A DNA stretch of 64,000 nt from Polaribacter butkevichii (GCF_038024105.1 NZ_CP150661.1:744001-808000), one strand, 5' to 3'. Counted from the first letter of the stretch, positions 54,825 to 64,000 are shown. The notes: generated by a model from the sequence alone, not told the origin. Numbers and translations are program-made.

Positions 54825-55371
54825 GAACTCTTTTATTCATTTTGTAATAATTTTCTTGCAATAATTTACGTGCTTTAAATAATTGCGATTTAGATGTACT
54901 TTCAGAAACGCCTAATTTCTCTGCAATTTCTGAATGTTTATACCCTTCTATGGCGAATAAATTAAACACCATTTTGTAACCTTCTGGCAATTGATCTATC
55001 AATTTCTGAATATCTTCTACCGATGTGTTTTCTAAACTTTCTGTAGCTGCGTCGTTAAAAACAAATTCTTCGTCAGATAGATCGATTAAATTCTTTTTAC
55101 GGAGGTAAGAAATACAAGTGTTTACCATAATTCTGCGAATCCAACCTTCAAAACTACCTTCGTGTTTAAATTTATCTAAGTTGGTAAAAACTTTTAGAAA
55201 CCCTTGTAACATTAAATCTTCTGCGTGATGCAAATCTTTTACATATTGCCTACAAACACCCAACATTTTAGGCGAAAATTGCTCGAACAATTGTTGTTGC
55301 GCTTCTCTATTGTTGTCAATCGCTTTTTTAATTAACGATTTTTCTTTGTTATGTAATGATATAATTTTCAA
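54811..55371 (-). CDS. ECF-type RNA polymerase sigma factor
   Basis: This 186-residue sigma-70 family protein has region 2 (QQQLFEQFSPKMLGVCRQYV then HHAEDLMLQGFLKVF, and FEGWIRRIMVNTCISYLRK) and region 4 (LPEGYKMVFNLFAIEGYKHS and EIAEKLGVSESTSKSQLFKA). It directs polymerase to a regulon probably including its own operon. The overlapping downstream anti-sigma-like gene and the barrel-protein gene support an envelope-signal circuit. A TATATTTG promoter element lies 30 bp upstream. Confidence 0.9.
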   Translation of the reverse strand: MKIISLHNKEKSLIKKAIDNNREAQQQLFEQFSPKMLGVCRQYVKDLHHAEDLMLQGFLKVFTNLDKFKHEGSFEGWIRRIMVNTCISYLRKKNLIDLSDEEFVFNDAATESLENTSVEDIQKLIDQLPEGYKMVFNLFAIEGYKHSEIAEKLGVSESTSKSQLFKARKLLQENYYKMNKRVHENK

Positions 55372-55400
55372 GCCTCTCGTTTCGTTTTTTAACTGCCTTA

Positions 55401-55408
55401 CAAATATA
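55401..55408 (-). promoter_or_regulatory. -7 promoter element of the ECF sigma operon
   Basis: TATATTTG on the minus strand matches TAnnTTTG, 30 bp before the sigma-factor start. No convincing -33 TTG is seen. Confidence 0.45.
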
Positions 55409-55517
55409 TAGACTACAGATGTTTTAAAAAGGTTGCCTTGGATAAAAAAGTTTTTTGTTTTTTTTCTGAATTCTTATAAGCGACTGGTTTTTAGCTTTAT
55501 CTTTATTGAAAAAAAGC

Positions 55518-55850
55518 ATGATAGTTAACCTTTCTAATGTGATTGAATCTATTGATTTAACTAAAATTGAAAATGGTGTTTTCCCTAACTTATATAAAGT
55601 TGATGAGAAAATAGTAAGTGATTTTACAAAATTGTTTCGTCAACAAGGTTGGATGATTGGGTTTAATTGGAGTTCTTGGGATGAAGGAAGAAGCATCCTA
55701 AGAAATAAAGAATTTGATTATTCTACAATAGATCTTGAAACAAAACGCAAGCTTTTAACAGCTATTTTTAGAAATGATAGATTTTGCAATGGAGCTTTAG
55801 AAAGTTCTTTGAATTCTGGAGTAATTATTAATATATTAAAGAGTATCTAA
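55518..55850 (+). CDS. DUF6508-like protein
   Basis: This is a 110-residue soluble protein. The segment WMIGFNWSSWDEGRSIL and, near the end, LLTAIFRNDRFCNGALESSLNSG match the DUF6508 pattern (FDW.W ... LLTAIxRxDRFxEGxL ... G). The function is unknown. A TTG four codons upstream (55506) could also serve as start. It is monocistronic, between the divergent sigma operon and a shared terminator. Confidence 0.7.
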   Translation: MIVNLSNVIESIDLTKIENGVFPNLYKVDEKIVSDFTKLFRQQGWMIGFNWSSWDEGRSILRNKEFDYSTIDLETKRKLLTAIFRNDRFCNGALESSLNSGVIINILKSI

Positions 55851-55911
55851 TGTTGCTTAGAACGCAATAAACTTAAAGCAATCTTACTACTTAAACATTT
55901 GTTTTTAAGCA

Positions 55912-55948
55912 CAAAAAAAAGGAACTCAAATTGAGTTCCTTTTTTTTA
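55912..55948. terminator. Bidirectional terminator
   Basis: GGAACTCAA and TTGAGTTCC (one-base centre) are flanked by A8 and T9, a perfect 17-bp stem counting the A-T pairs. It serves the convergent DUF6508 and MacA-like genes. Confidence 0.92.
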
Positions 55949-55964
55949 ATACTATTAATAATTT

Positions 55965-57071
55965 TTAATTATTGTCTTTTTCTTCATCCTCTTTAGAGGT
56001 TTTATTCCAAATTTTAATTTCATCATCTTTGGTAACTCCTTCTAAAATCTCCACATTTACACCGTCTGAAGTACCTAATTTAACATCTTTCTTATCAAAT
56101 TTTCCTTCGGCATTTTTAATTTCTACAAATGGTAATTCTGTTTTTCTATCAAATTGCAATAAAGATTCTTTAATAGATAAAACACTGTCTTTTCTTTCTA
56201 AAACAATTTCTGCATTTGCGCTATACCCCGCTCTAATAAAATGCTCATCATCTAAAGAAACATCTGCTTTTATTTTAAATTGAACTGCTCCTGCTTCTTC
56301 TGTTCCTTTTGGTGCAATAAAGTTTAAAACTGCTGGGAATTTCTTGTTTTCTATAGCACCTAAAGAGATTTCTATTTCTGTACCTTTTACTAATTTACCA
56401 ACTTCAGACTCATCAACTTTACCTTCAAAAATCATTTTAGTCATATCTGCAATGGTAGCAATTGTTGTACCTGCACTAAAACCATTTGTTTCTACAACTT
56501 GATACCCTTTTTTAACAGGGATTTCTACTACCATACCAGAAGTTGTTGCTCTAATATTTGTATTTGCCCCAGAAGAACCTGCAGATCCTTTTTTAATTAT
56601 TTGATAATCATTTTGTGCATTACGCAAATCGTTTTTTGCTTGATTGTACGAAAGCTCTAGTGTTTCAAATTCTTGACGAGAAATGACTCCTTTCTCAAAT
56701 AATTTCTTATTTCTGTCGTATTGTATTTTTGTGTTATTTAATTGAATTTGAACAGAATTAATACGTCCTTTTGCACTTGTTAAAGATTGCTCGTTTGGCA
56801 CAACTCTTACTGTTGCTAGTAAATCTCCTGCCTTAACAATTGCACCTTCTTCAACTACAATTTTATCTATAATACCTGCTATTTGTGGTTTTATTTCTAC
56901 TTCTTCTAACGGAGTAACTTTACCTGTAGCCACACTTTTTTTAACAATAGTTGCTTTAAAAGGCTTTTCTGTTTTGTACTCTATTGGTGATGCACTGTTC
57001 TTTTTACCAAACCAAATTAATACCGCTATTAGTGCGACAGCTATTCCTCCAAAAATGATTACTTTTTTCAT
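55965..57071 (-). CDS. MacA-like periplasmic adaptor (HlyD/RND family)
   Basis: This 368-residue membrane-fusion protein has an N-terminal membrane anchor (about 5-20) and a lipoyl/barrel-sandwich half (VEIKPQIAGIIDKIVVEEGAI). A coiled-coil hairpin (about 95-165) follows, then beta-barrel domains. It links an inner-membrane ABC exporter to an outer-membrane TolC-like channel. It is encoded last in the ATPase-permease-permease-adaptor operon. Substrates may be peptides, macrolides or lipids; none can be chosen from sequence. Confidence 0.88.
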   Translation of the reverse strand: MKKVIIFGGIAVALIAVLIWFGKKNSASPIEYKTEKPFKATIVKKSVATGKVTPLEEVEIKPQIAGIIDKIVVEEGAIVKAGDLLATVRVVPNEQSLTSAKGRINSVQIQLNNTKIQYDRNKKLFEKGVISRQEFETLELSYNQAKNDLRNAQNDYQIIKKGSAGSSGANTNIRATTSGMVVEIPVKKGYQVVETNGFSAGTTIATIADMTKMIFEGKVDESEVGKLVKGTEIEISLGAIENKKFPAVLNFIAPKGTEEAGAVQFKIKADVSLDDEHFIRAGYSANAEIVLERKDSVLSIKESLLQFDRKTELPFVEIKNAEGKFDKKDVKLGTSDGVNVEILEGVTKDDEIKIWNKTSKEDEEKDNN

Positions 57072-57103
57072 TTATATTCTATTTATTCTTGTTAGTTGAT
57101 TTT

Positions 57104-58321
57104 TTATTCTTCTCTTAATGCGTCTATTGGTTTTACTACAGTTGCCATATAAGCAGGTATAAAGCCAATTAACGTTCCTAAAACTACTAAAACTCCATAC
57201 GCAATTAAAACAATAGGTATGTTAACGGTTGGGTTTACTAATAACTCAAAATAATCTATAACCATTAAAATGAGTCCTCCAGCAATGATTCCTAAAGAAC
57301 CTGCTAATAATGTTAAAAACAATGATTCTAATATAATTTGTTGTCTTACTTTATTAGGTGTTGCTCCTAACGCTCTTCTTATTCCTATTTCTTTTGTACG
57401 TTCTTTTACTGTAATCAATAAAATATTACCAATAGCAAAAACCCCTGCTATTAAAGTTGCAATACCCACAAACCAAGTTAAAAACTGCATTCCTGTTAAA
57501 AATCCGGTTACTTTAGAGATTTCTTTTCCTAAATTAAAACCTCTAAAAGCTCTGTTGTCTTCTGGATGAATTTTATGTAAATTCTTTAATAATAGTTTTA
57601 CATCTGCCTCTACCTGAACAATGTCGAATTCTTTTTTACCAGTAACCACCATCCATTCGAATTTGTCTCCTTTATTATACACTATTTTAAAAGTACTAAA
57701 AGGAATATGAACGTTATTTTTACCTTCAAATCTACCAGCAGTATACACACCAACTACTTTATAATTGATGCCACTTACTTTTAAATAAGTATCTATAGCT
57801 TCTTCATTTTTATCATACAACTCCTTATAAACACCTTCACTTATTACACATATTTTTTTGTTCTCATCAATATCACTTTGGTTGATGAACCTGCCTTCTA
57901 TTAAGTTCTTTTTTTGAACTCTGTCTATTAGAGGAAAATCTCCAAAAACGGTAAAATTACCAGTTTTTAATCCATGTATTACTTGTCCGCCAGTTGCATT
58001 TCTTGGCACTACAAACTGAATACCATCTACTTCTGTTCTAATTTTATCTACATCTCCCAATGTTAAATTAATTTGTCTTCCTTCTTGAAAACCTTTAAAA
58101 GGCATAGAAGTTCTACTTCCAGACATAAAAACACTGTTGGTAGCAAAATCGCCAAACATGCTATTAAAACTATTTTCAATTCCTTTAGCTGCACCCAATA
58201 AACCTACCAATAAAAGGATTCCCCAAAATGCACCAAAAATGGTAATTGCAGTTCTGGTTTTATTCTTACGAATACTACCATAAATTTCTTGCCAAGTATC
58301 TTTTTCGAATAAAAATATCAT
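57104..58321 (-). CDS. MacB-type ABC transporter permease (second)
   Basis: This 405-residue permease has one N-terminal helix (about 22-42), the MacB periplasmic core domain (about 45-245) and three C-terminal FtsX-domain helices. The TVKERTKEIGIRRALGATP loop near 305 couples to the ATPase. It has no ATPase domain of its own, unlike E. coli MacB, so the ATPase encoded at 59556 must serve both permeases. It lies 2 bp after the first permease gene. Confidence 0.88.
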   Translation of the reverse strand: MIFLFEKDTWQEIYGSIRKNKTRTAITIFGAFWGILLLVGLLGAAKGIENSFNSMFGDFATNSVFMSGSRTSMPFKGFQEGRQINLTLGDVDKIRTEVDGIQFVVPRNATGGQVIHGLKTGNFTVFGDFPLIDRVQKKNLIEGRFINQSDIDENKKICVISEGVYKELYDKNEEAIDTYLKVSGINYKVVGVYTAGRFEGKNNVHIPFSTFKIVYNKGDKFEWMVVTGKKEFDIVQVEADVKLLLKNLHKIHPEDNRAFRGFNLGKEISKVTGFLTGMQFLTWFVGIATLIAGVFAIGNILLITVKERTKEIGIRRALGATPNKVRQQIILESLFLTLLAGSLGIIAGGLILMVIDYFELLVNPTVNIPIVLIAYGVLVVLGTLIGFIPAYMATVVKPIDALREE

Positions 58322-58323
58322 AG

Positions 58324-59553
58324 TTAATCTGCGTTTAATGCTTCAACGGGTTTAATTCTTGCTGCTTTTTTGGCAGGTAAATATCCTGCAATTAAACCGG
58401 CACAAACAAGTGTTAAGGTTGCTCCTATAACTACGGGCTGAGAAACACTAGGGTTTAAAATAAAATACTTTTCTAAACTAGGACCTGCAAGTTTTAAAAT
58501 TCCAACTCCAATTAACAATCCAACATAACCAGAAATTGCAGTTATAAATACAGCTTCTTGCATAATCATACCAACAATCATTTTTGGTGTAGCACCAACT
58601 GCTTTTCTTATTCCTAATTCTTTTGTTCTTTCTTTTACAATGTACACCATAATGTTGCTAATACCAACAACACCAGCTATTAAAGTACCAAAACCAATTA
58701 CAAGAATTAAAATACTTAAACCAAACATCATCCCAGAAACTTCTTTGTTATTTGTAGCATAATTGTCTAACCCAATTCCTCTTTGATCATTAGGAGAAAC
58801 ATTGTGTTTTTTCTTTAATTCTCTATGCATTTCACTACTAAAAGCAATTGCTTCATCGATACTTAAATTTGGATTATACGTAATACCAAAATCATCTATA
58901 TGGTCATTATTACCATATAATTTTTGCATGGTTGTAAAAGGTGTGTAAATATATCTTTCATCACTATCTCCTCCTGGATCAGAGAAAACACCAATTACCT
59001 GATACATAATGCCTCCAATATTTAGTTGTTTACCATACGCACTTATTTGACCAAATAAATCCTTTTCAACCATTCTACCAATTACTACAACTTTTGCTTT
59101 TTCATGAATATCTCTATAGTTTAAAAATCGTCCTTCGGTAACTTCTGCAGATTCTAAAACATAATATTCTGGATATACTCCTCTTACCGAGTAATTGTCT
59201 TTTTCATCCTTATAAACAACATTTTCAGATCTCTGAATTCTCGGACTTATGGTTTGAATTTTATCTCCAAAAGTTTCTTTAATGTAGGTAAAATCTTCAT
59301 TTTTAAATTGAACCTTTCTTCCTATTTGATTTCCTTTATATGCTTTTGTAGTATTGTTTGTCCAGATATAAATTGAGTTCATGGCGTCTTTAGCAAACTC
59401 ATTTTTAAAAGTATTTTGCAATCCATTACCAATACCAAAAAGTAGTGTAAAAAGTAAAATAGCAAACGCAACCGTAAAACCAGATAACGCAGAACGCAAC
59501 TTATTTTTACTGATACTTTGAAATATTTCTCTCCAACGATCTAAATCAAACAT
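58324..59553 (-). CDS. MacB-type ABC transporter permease (first)
   Basis: This 409-residue permease has the same layout as its neighbour: an N-terminal helix, a MacB periplasmic domain and a three-helix FtsX domain with IVKERTKELGIRKAVGATP near 305. The two are diverged paralogues and likely form a heterodimer. It is 2 bp downstream of the ATPase gene. Confidence 0.88.
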   Translation of the reverse strand: MFDLDRWREIFQSISKNKLRSALSGFTVAFAILLFTLLFGIGNGLQNTFKNEFAKDAMNSIYIWTNNTTKAYKGNQIGRKVQFKNEDFTYIKETFGDKIQTISPRIQRSENVVYKDEKDNYSVRGVYPEYYVLESAEVTEGRFLNYRDIHEKAKVVVIGRMVEKDLFGQISAYGKQLNIGGIMYQVIGVFSDPGGDSDERYIYTPFTTMQKLYGNNDHIDDFGITYNPNLSIDEAIAFSSEMHRELKKKHNVSPNDQRGIGLDNYATNNKEVSGMMFGLSILILVIGFGTLIAGVVGISNIMVYIVKERTKELGIRKAVGATPKMIVGMIMQEAVFITAISGYVGLLIGVGILKLAGPSLEKYFILNPSVSQPVVIGATLTLVCAGLIAGYLPAKKAARIKPVEALNAD

Positions 59554-59555
59554 AA

Positions 59556-60248
59556 TTAAACAGCTTTTGTATTATTAGTATATTCATCACTAATAATTAG
59601 ACCATCTTTTAAACGCACAATTCTTTTTGTTTGTTCTGCAACTTCTTCTTCATGGGTAATTACAAAAACCGTCATTCCTTCATTATTAATATCTTTTAAT
59701 AAATCCATAACAGAATCTGTTGTTGTAGAATCTAATGCCCCTGTTGGCTCATCTGCCAAAACAACTTTTGGTTTTGTAACCAAAGCTCTTGCAATAGCCA
59801 CACGTTGTTTCTGTCCTCCAGAAAGCTCATTTGGTAAATGATTTGCCCAATCTTTTAACCCTACTTTATCTAAGTAATCTAAAGCTAACTTTAATCTATC
59901 TTTTCTATTGATACCTTTATAATACAAAGGCAGCGCCACATTTTCTAAAGCCGTTTTGTAGGAAATAAGATTGAATGATTGAAAAATAAATCCTAAAAAT
60001 TTATTTCTTAGAATGGCCGCTTTTTTTTCATTTAAGTTCTTTATTAATTGACCATTTAAATAATAATCACCTTCATCATGCTCGTCTAATAAACCAACAA
60101 TATTTAATAATGTAGATTTACCAGAACCAGAAGACCCCATAATAGAAACAAATTCGCCTTCTTTTATATGTAAATCTATACCTTTTAAAACGTGTAGAGA
60201 ATCTTTACCAATTGGGTAAGATTTGTGTAGTTTTTCTATTCTAATCAT
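59556..60248 (-). CDS. MacB/LolD-type ABC transporter ATPase
   Basis: This 230-residue ATPase has Walker A GSSGSGKSTLLNI (about 38-50), the signature LSGGQKQRVAIARAL (about 142-156), Walker B VVLADEPTGALD and the switch His in VFVITHEEEVAEQ. It matches the MacB/LolD/FtsE subfamily that drives mechanotransmission-type exporters. It is the first gene of the operon. The 284-bp upstream gap contains only a possible TATGTTTG element (60338-60345). Confidence 0.92.
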   Translation of the reverse strand: MIRIEKLHKSYPIGKDSLHVLKGIDLHIKEGEFVSIMGSSGSGKSTLLNIVGLLDEHDEGDYYLNGQLIKNLNEKKAAILRNKFLGFIFQSFNLISYKTALENVALPLYYKGINRKDRLKLALDYLDKVGLKDWANHLPNELSGGQKQRVAIARALVTKPKVVLADEPTGALDSTTTDSVMDLLKDINNEGMTVFVITHEEEVAEQTKRIVRLKDGLIISDEYTNNTKAV

Positions 60249-60532
60249 TGGTTGGTTAATTTTAAACTAAAGTATCGAAAGCTATTGATTGCCTTTATTA
60301 ATTTTTTGTTAAAACAAAGACCCAATTTATTTGATTACAAACATAAGACGAGCAATTAAATTAATTGTTACAATAAAATATATTTTTTTTTAAAGCTACT
60401 TTATTTTTAAAAAAAATAAGCCTATTAAAATTTAAAGTTCTTAAAAAATTCTGTATAAACCATCGTAAAATTCTTTTTAATTAGAGAGAAAGTTAAAGTA
60501 TCTTTGTTTTACTTAAATTTAGAAGTACCTAA

Positions 60533-60949
60533 ATGATTGATTTACCAAAAAACAAAAAAATTATTTTATTTGACGGAGTTTGTAACCTTTGCAACGATGC
60601 TGTTTTAAAAGTGATAAAATACGATACAAAAAACGTCTTTTTATTTACAGCTTTACAGTCTGAAAATGGAAAAAAAATAATTAAACAATTAGGTATTGAT
60701 ATTTCTAAAATAGATTCTATAATTTTATACGAACCTGGTGTTTCTTATGATATAAAATCTACGGCTGCTTTAAAAATTATGAATGCTTTTGGCGGAATTT
60801 GGACTTTAAGTCAGATTTTTATAGTGTTACCAGAAGGTTTTAGAAACTACGTCTATGATTATATTGCCAAAAACAGATACAAATGGTTTGGCAAAAAAGA
60901 AAGTTGCATGATACCAACACCTGAATTAAAAGCGAAATTTTTAGATTAA
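60533..60949 (+). CDS. DCC-family thiol-disulfide oxidoreductase-like protein
   Basis: This 138-residue protein has the DCC motif LFDGVCNLCN with Cys17 and Cys20, the ALQSENGKKIIKQLG segment and a C-terminal YKWFGKKESCMIPTPELKAKFLD. It belongs to the YuxK/DUF393 family with a thioredoxin-like CxxC. The physiological role is unknown. It precedes a HAD gene by 44 bp. Confidence 0.88.
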   Translation: MIDLPKNKKIILFDGVCNLCNDAVLKVIKYDTKNVFLFTALQSENGKKIIKQLGIDISKIDSIILYEPGVSYDIKSTAALKIMNAFGGIWTLSQIFIVLPEGFRNYVYDYIAKNRYKWFGKKESCMIPTPELKAKFLD

Positions 60950-60993
60950 AATACATCTATTACTCAAATTAAAAATCAAACTAAAAACATATA

Positions 60994-61659
60994 ATGATAA
61001 AAAGGGATTTACCAAAAGAAATAAAATGTGTTATTTTTGACATGGATGGTGTAATTATAGATTCTGAAGAAATCCATAAAAAAGCCTATTACGAAACCTT
61101 TACTTCTATTGGTGTTTCTGTTTCTGATGATTTATACAAAACCTTAACTGGTTCTTCTACCATTAATGCATTTCAGAGATTGGTGGCACATTTTAACTTA
61201 GACTTAGATCCAGAAGAATTGGTTTTAGATAAAAGAAAACGATATGTAAACTTCTTTGAAAATGACCCAACTTTACATTTGGTAAAAGGTGTAGAAGAAT
61301 TGATAAAACATTGCTACAACAAAGGTTTAACCTTAGTTTTAGCTTCTTCATCTGCCATGGTTAATATCGACAGAGTTTTTAATCGATTTAATTTAAATCA
61401 ATATTTTACAGCTAAAATTAGTGGTGCAGATTTAACAGAATCTAAACCTCATCCAGAAATTTTTGAAAAAGCAGCTGTTTTAGGTGCTACCCCAAAAGAA
61501 AACTGTGTAGTAATTGAAGATTCTGATAACGGAGTAAAAGCTGCCAATGATGCTGGTATTTTTGTTTTTGGTTTTAAAAACCCAATGGCAGAAGATCAGA
61601 CTTTAAAAAATGCTAATTTTATTGTCAATAATTTTAAACGATTGCATAAAATTATTTAA
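60994..61659 (+). CDS. HAD-superfamily hydrolase, beta-phosphoglucomutase-like
   Basis: This 221-residue protein has motif I CVIFDMDGVIIDSE with Asp16 and Asp18, motif II LVLASSSA, and motif III/IV around KPHPEIFEKAA and CVVIEDSDNGVKAA. The helical cap after motif I fits the beta-phosphoglucomutase/sugar-phosphatase subgroup. The substrate is not known. Confidence 0.88.
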   Translation: MIKRDLPKEIKCVIFDMDGVIIDSEEIHKKAYYETFTSIGVSVSDDLYKTLTGSSTINAFQRLVAHFNLDLDPEELVLDKRKRYVNFFENDPTLHLVKGVEELIKHCYNKGLTLVLASSSAMVNIDRVFNRFNLNQYFTAKISGADLTESKPHPEIFEKAAVLGATPKENCVVIEDSDNGVKAANDAGIFVFGFKNPMAEDQTLKNANFIVNNFKRLHKII

Positions 61660-61680
61660 TGTACTTTAAATTTTTAATTC

Positions 61681-61716
61681 AAAAAAAAAGTTCAGTTAAA
61701 CTGAACTTTTTTTTGT
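61681..61716. terminator. Bidirectional terminator
   Basis: GTTCAGTT-A-AACTGAAC is flanked by A9 and T-runs, forming a long perfect stem shared by the convergent HAD and tyrosine-kinase genes. Confidence 0.9.
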
Positions 61717-61770
61717 TAAACAACAATACATTAAAATTTTACTACTCTAGTCTTTGGTTAAGCAATTATT

Positions 61771-64000
61771 TCATCGTTTTTTCCACCAAGGTTTTTTAAC
61801 CTCAACTTCTCCGTAACCATAACCATAGCCATAGCCCCTTTCTACATCAACATCATTTAATAAAACAGCAAGATTAGGAAATCGTTTTTCCTTGTATAAT
61901 TTTGCCGGAATTTCTAACAATCTTTTGTCTGAATAATTTGCTCTAATGGTATAAATAAATAAATCTGCATTTTTACCCAATAACATTGTATCTGTTACTA
62001 ATTTTACAGGAGCAGTATCTACAATTACAAAATCGTAATGTTCTTTTCCGTATGCTAAAACATCTTCAAAACGTCCGTTACTTAATAATTCTGATGGATT
62101 TGGAGGTATAACTCCAGAGTGTAAAACATCAATATTAAGAGCTTCTACATGCTCAATAACATCAGAAACCTTTAAAGAGCTGTCTGTTAAATAATGCGTA
62201 AGACCTTTACCTAATTTTATATTTAAATATTCTTCAAAACGAGGTTTTCTAATATCTGCACCTATTAACAATACTTTTTTATTTGAAAGGACTAATACAG
62301 ATGCTAAATTTAAAGCAATAAATGTTTTTCCTTCATTCGTAACGGTAGAAGACACAAAAATGGTTTTTCCGCGTCCTCTTACGCCTGCTAACATAAAATC
62401 TAAATTTGTACGAATCATTCTAAAAGATTCGGCAATACCACTTCTGTCATCTTTATGTACTACAACTTTTTCTGTATCTTTAGTATTAGGTATTTCACCT
62501 AAAAGAGGAGCTTTAACAATAGCTTCTACCTCTTTACTATTATGTACTTTATTATCAAATAAAAACATCAAATAAATTACTGCAATTGGTATAGCGAGTC
62601 CTAATGCCAGTGCCATCATATAAATAACTTTACGTTTAGGACTTATAGGAACATCACTACCTCTTGCGGTATCAATAACTTTAGCATTAGGAACTGTAAC
62701 AGCTAATGAAATGGCATTTTCTTCTCTTTTTTGTAATAAATACAAATACAAACTTTCTATAATTTGTTGTTGTCTCTGAATATCTCTAAACTCTCTTTCT
62801 TGTTTTGGCACAGACACCATTCTAGAGTTTACCTTACTTTCTGCCTCTTTAGCATCATTTAACGAAATTGTTAAAGATGATTTTAAATTTACAAGTCCTT
62901 GTGAAATACTTGCTCTTAATTGTGCTATTTGAGAATTTAAGTTTACAATTATTGGGTTAATATCACTAGAACCTTTTAATATTCTATTTCGCTCTAAAAT
63001 TAACGCATTATATTGTACCGTATTAGCATCTACACTACCATCATTTAAACCTAAATTAGGAGGAATTAAATTGTCTTTATTTTCGGTTATATATGCCATT
63101 ACATAATCCGTTAATCTTATTTGTGTATTTAGCCCTATAATTTTTTTTCTTAACTCTTCATTACTTTTTAAAACCAACATAGACTCTGTAGGAATACCTG
63201 TTAATCTATTGTTAGATTTAAAATCTTCTACCCCTTTATCTACGGCAGATAAATCTTTTTCAATAACTGCTAAACGTTCATTAATAAAAGTACTTGTATT
63301 ATTACCAATTAAGTTTTTATCGGCAACGGCGTCTCTATTATATTGCTGTACTAATTCATTTAAAATAGCTGTTGCTTTTTCTTTATTTTGAGTAATTAAA
63401 CTAAGTTCTAATAAACTAGATTTTTCAAATATTAAACCTACTTGAAGAGCACCTCTTAAACCATCTACAACATTTTTTAGTGGTGAAATTACAACCCTTA
63501 CTACTTCATTTATATGAATATTTTTGGTGTTAGTAGGCGTTACTGTTATGTCTCCAAATTTTGTACTTACATTTTCTCCAAACACATGTTTTTGTGCACT
63601 TCCATCATCTAAAACAATTTCAAACTGTGAAGCAGAAAGTGAACGAATGGTAAAGGAAGTATTTAAAGAATACATTTTTTCTTTAGAAAAAAAAGCTATT
63701 TTAAAAGGTACTTCGGTATTGTAAATTTCTGTATTACGAACTCTATCTTCTTTATAAAAATTAATATGTACTCCTAGTTCTTTTACAACACGCTCCATTA
63801 GCGTATACGATTTTAAAATACCTATTTCATTTTCTATTGATTTTTTACCGCCACCTATTAAACCTAAATCTTTAAAAGCAGAAAGCTCACTAGATAAACC
63901 GCCAATACTTTCATCACCAATTAAAATAGAAGTAGCTACTCTATATTTATTAGGTATGTAATAAGAATATGCATACGCCATTGCGAGTGCAAGTACTATA
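61771..64000 (-). CDS. Wzc-like polysaccharide tyrosine autokinase, partial (5' end beyond window)
   Basis: The reading frame stays open past the ATG at 63981 to the window edge (IVLALAMAYAYSYY, a first membrane helix), so the gene starts outside. Then come a Wzz-type periplasmic domain with coiled coils, a second membrane helix (VIYMMALALGLAIPIAVIYL, about 110 residues before the kinase) and a bacterial tyrosine kinase domain. The kinase shows Walker A SSTVTNEGKTFIALNLA, A' VLLIGADIRKPRF and B FVIVDTAPV. The C-terminal tail RGYGYGYGYGEV provides four clustered Tyr for autophosphorylation. It controls chain length and export of capsule or exopolysaccharide. Confidence 0.92.
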   Translation of the reverse strand, partial: IVLALAMAYAYSYYIPNKYRVATSILIGDESIGGLSSELSAFKDLGLIGGGKKSIENEIGILKSYTLMERVVKELGVHINFYKEDRVRNTEIYNTEVPFKIAFFSKEKMYSLNTSFTIRSLSASQFEIVLDDGSAQKHVFGENVSTKFGDITVTPTNTKNIHINEVVRVVISPLKNVVDGLRGALQVGLIFEKSSLLELSLITQNKEKATAILNELVQQYNRDAVADKNLIGNNTSTFINERLAVIEKDLSAVDKGVEDFKSNNRLTGIPTESMLVLKSNEELRKKIIGLNTQIRLTDYVMAYITENKDNLIPPNLGLNDGSVDANTVQYNALILERNRILKGSSDINPIIVNLNSQIAQLRASISQGLVNLKSSLTISLNDAKEAESKVNSRMVSVPKQEREFRDIQRQQQIIESLYLYLLQKREENAISLAVTVPNAKVIDTARGSDVPISPKRKVIYMMALALGLAIPIAVIYLMFLFDNKVHNSKEVEAIVKAPLLGEIPNTKDTEKVVVHKDDRSGIAESFRMIRTNLDFMLAGVRGRGKTIFVSSTVTNEGKTFIALNLASVLVLSNKKVLLIGADIRKPRFEEYLNIKLGKGLTHYLTDSSLKVSDVIEHVEALNIDVLHSGVIPPNPSELLSNGRFEDVLAYGKEHYDFVIVDTAPVKLVTDTMLLGKNADLFIYTIRANYSDKRLLEIPAKLYKEKRFPNLAVLLNDVDVERGYGYGYGYGEVEVKKPWWKKR

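Overview
The window is an AT-rich chromosomal segment of a Bacteroidota bacterium, almost certainly a marine member of the Flavobacteriaceae (Polaribacter/Tenacibaculum-like). The evidence is the lineage-typical protein families (DUF4290, DUF6495, DUF7935, Oar-like TonB-dependent receptors, GldN-independent housekeeping synteny such as DUF4290-murA), topoisomerase IV-type gyrase subunits, promoters of the Bacteroidota type (TTG ... TAnnTTTG), the absence of Shine-Dalgarno sequences, and several families of flavobacterial intergenic palindromic repeats. The genus is an inference. Both window edges cut genes: an M23 peptidase at the left and a Wzc-like tyrosine kinase at the right.

Layout. 1-6.6 kb: M23 peptidase (partial), a membrane-anchored thioredoxin-like protein, and two aconitases of different families (mitochondrial/AcnA-like and AcnB) in tandem. 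6.8-7.1 kb: RNase P RNA, not covered by any ORF. 7.3-11.7 kb: dnaJ and grpE, then an HNH/NUMOD4 protein, murA (with a natural Cys-to-Asp active site) and DUF4290. 11.9-16.3 kb: uvrD/pcrA helicase and, divergently, a SatD-DUF3307-DUF7935 operon preceded by three evenly spaced inverted-repeat operators. 16.3-26.8 kb: a vitamin B12 locus. A cobalamin riboswitch controls a BtuB-like TonB receptor plus a BtuG-like surface beta-propeller lipoprotein; divergently lie cobU, cobT, cobS, cobC, a BtuF-like lipoprotein, GMP reductase, a second BtuF paralogue and a divergent PduO-like protein. Together they would capture corrinoids at the surface, bring them into the periplasm and rebuild the nucleotide loop (salvage, not de novo synthesis).

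27-35 kb: a 7TM-LuxR regulator, an amino-acid racemase with a C-terminal polyglutamine tract, DUF2834, parC, a decayed ORF6N gene, a small membrane protein and parE. 35-44 kb: lysA, FAH-family hydrolase, GNAT acetyltransferase, tex, then a two-gene defence-like unit (a 47-residue antitoxin-like protein overlapping an AbiH-family gene), then topB. 44-55.4 kb: acyl-CoA synthetase, DUF6495, an Oar-like receptor, the rpsF-rpsR-rplI operon, alanine dehydrogenase, and an ECF sigma/anti-sigma-like/outer membrane protein operon. 55.5-64 kb: DUF6508, a MacA-permease-permease-ATPase export operon, a DCC thiol oxidoreductase, a HAD phosphatase and the polysaccharide tyrosine autokinase.

The most unusual signal is not a gene cassette but a population of palindromic repeats. 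One family occurs in non-coding DNA and also sits in frame inside two unrelated proteins (TopB and the anti-sigma-like protein), adding nearly the same ~25-residue peptide to both. Elements of this and a second family are also nested within the loops of a third, structured element. The AbiH unit with its overlapping antitoxin-like partner is the best candidate for an undescribed system. No tRNA, rRNA, CRISPR array or complete insertion sequence was seen.
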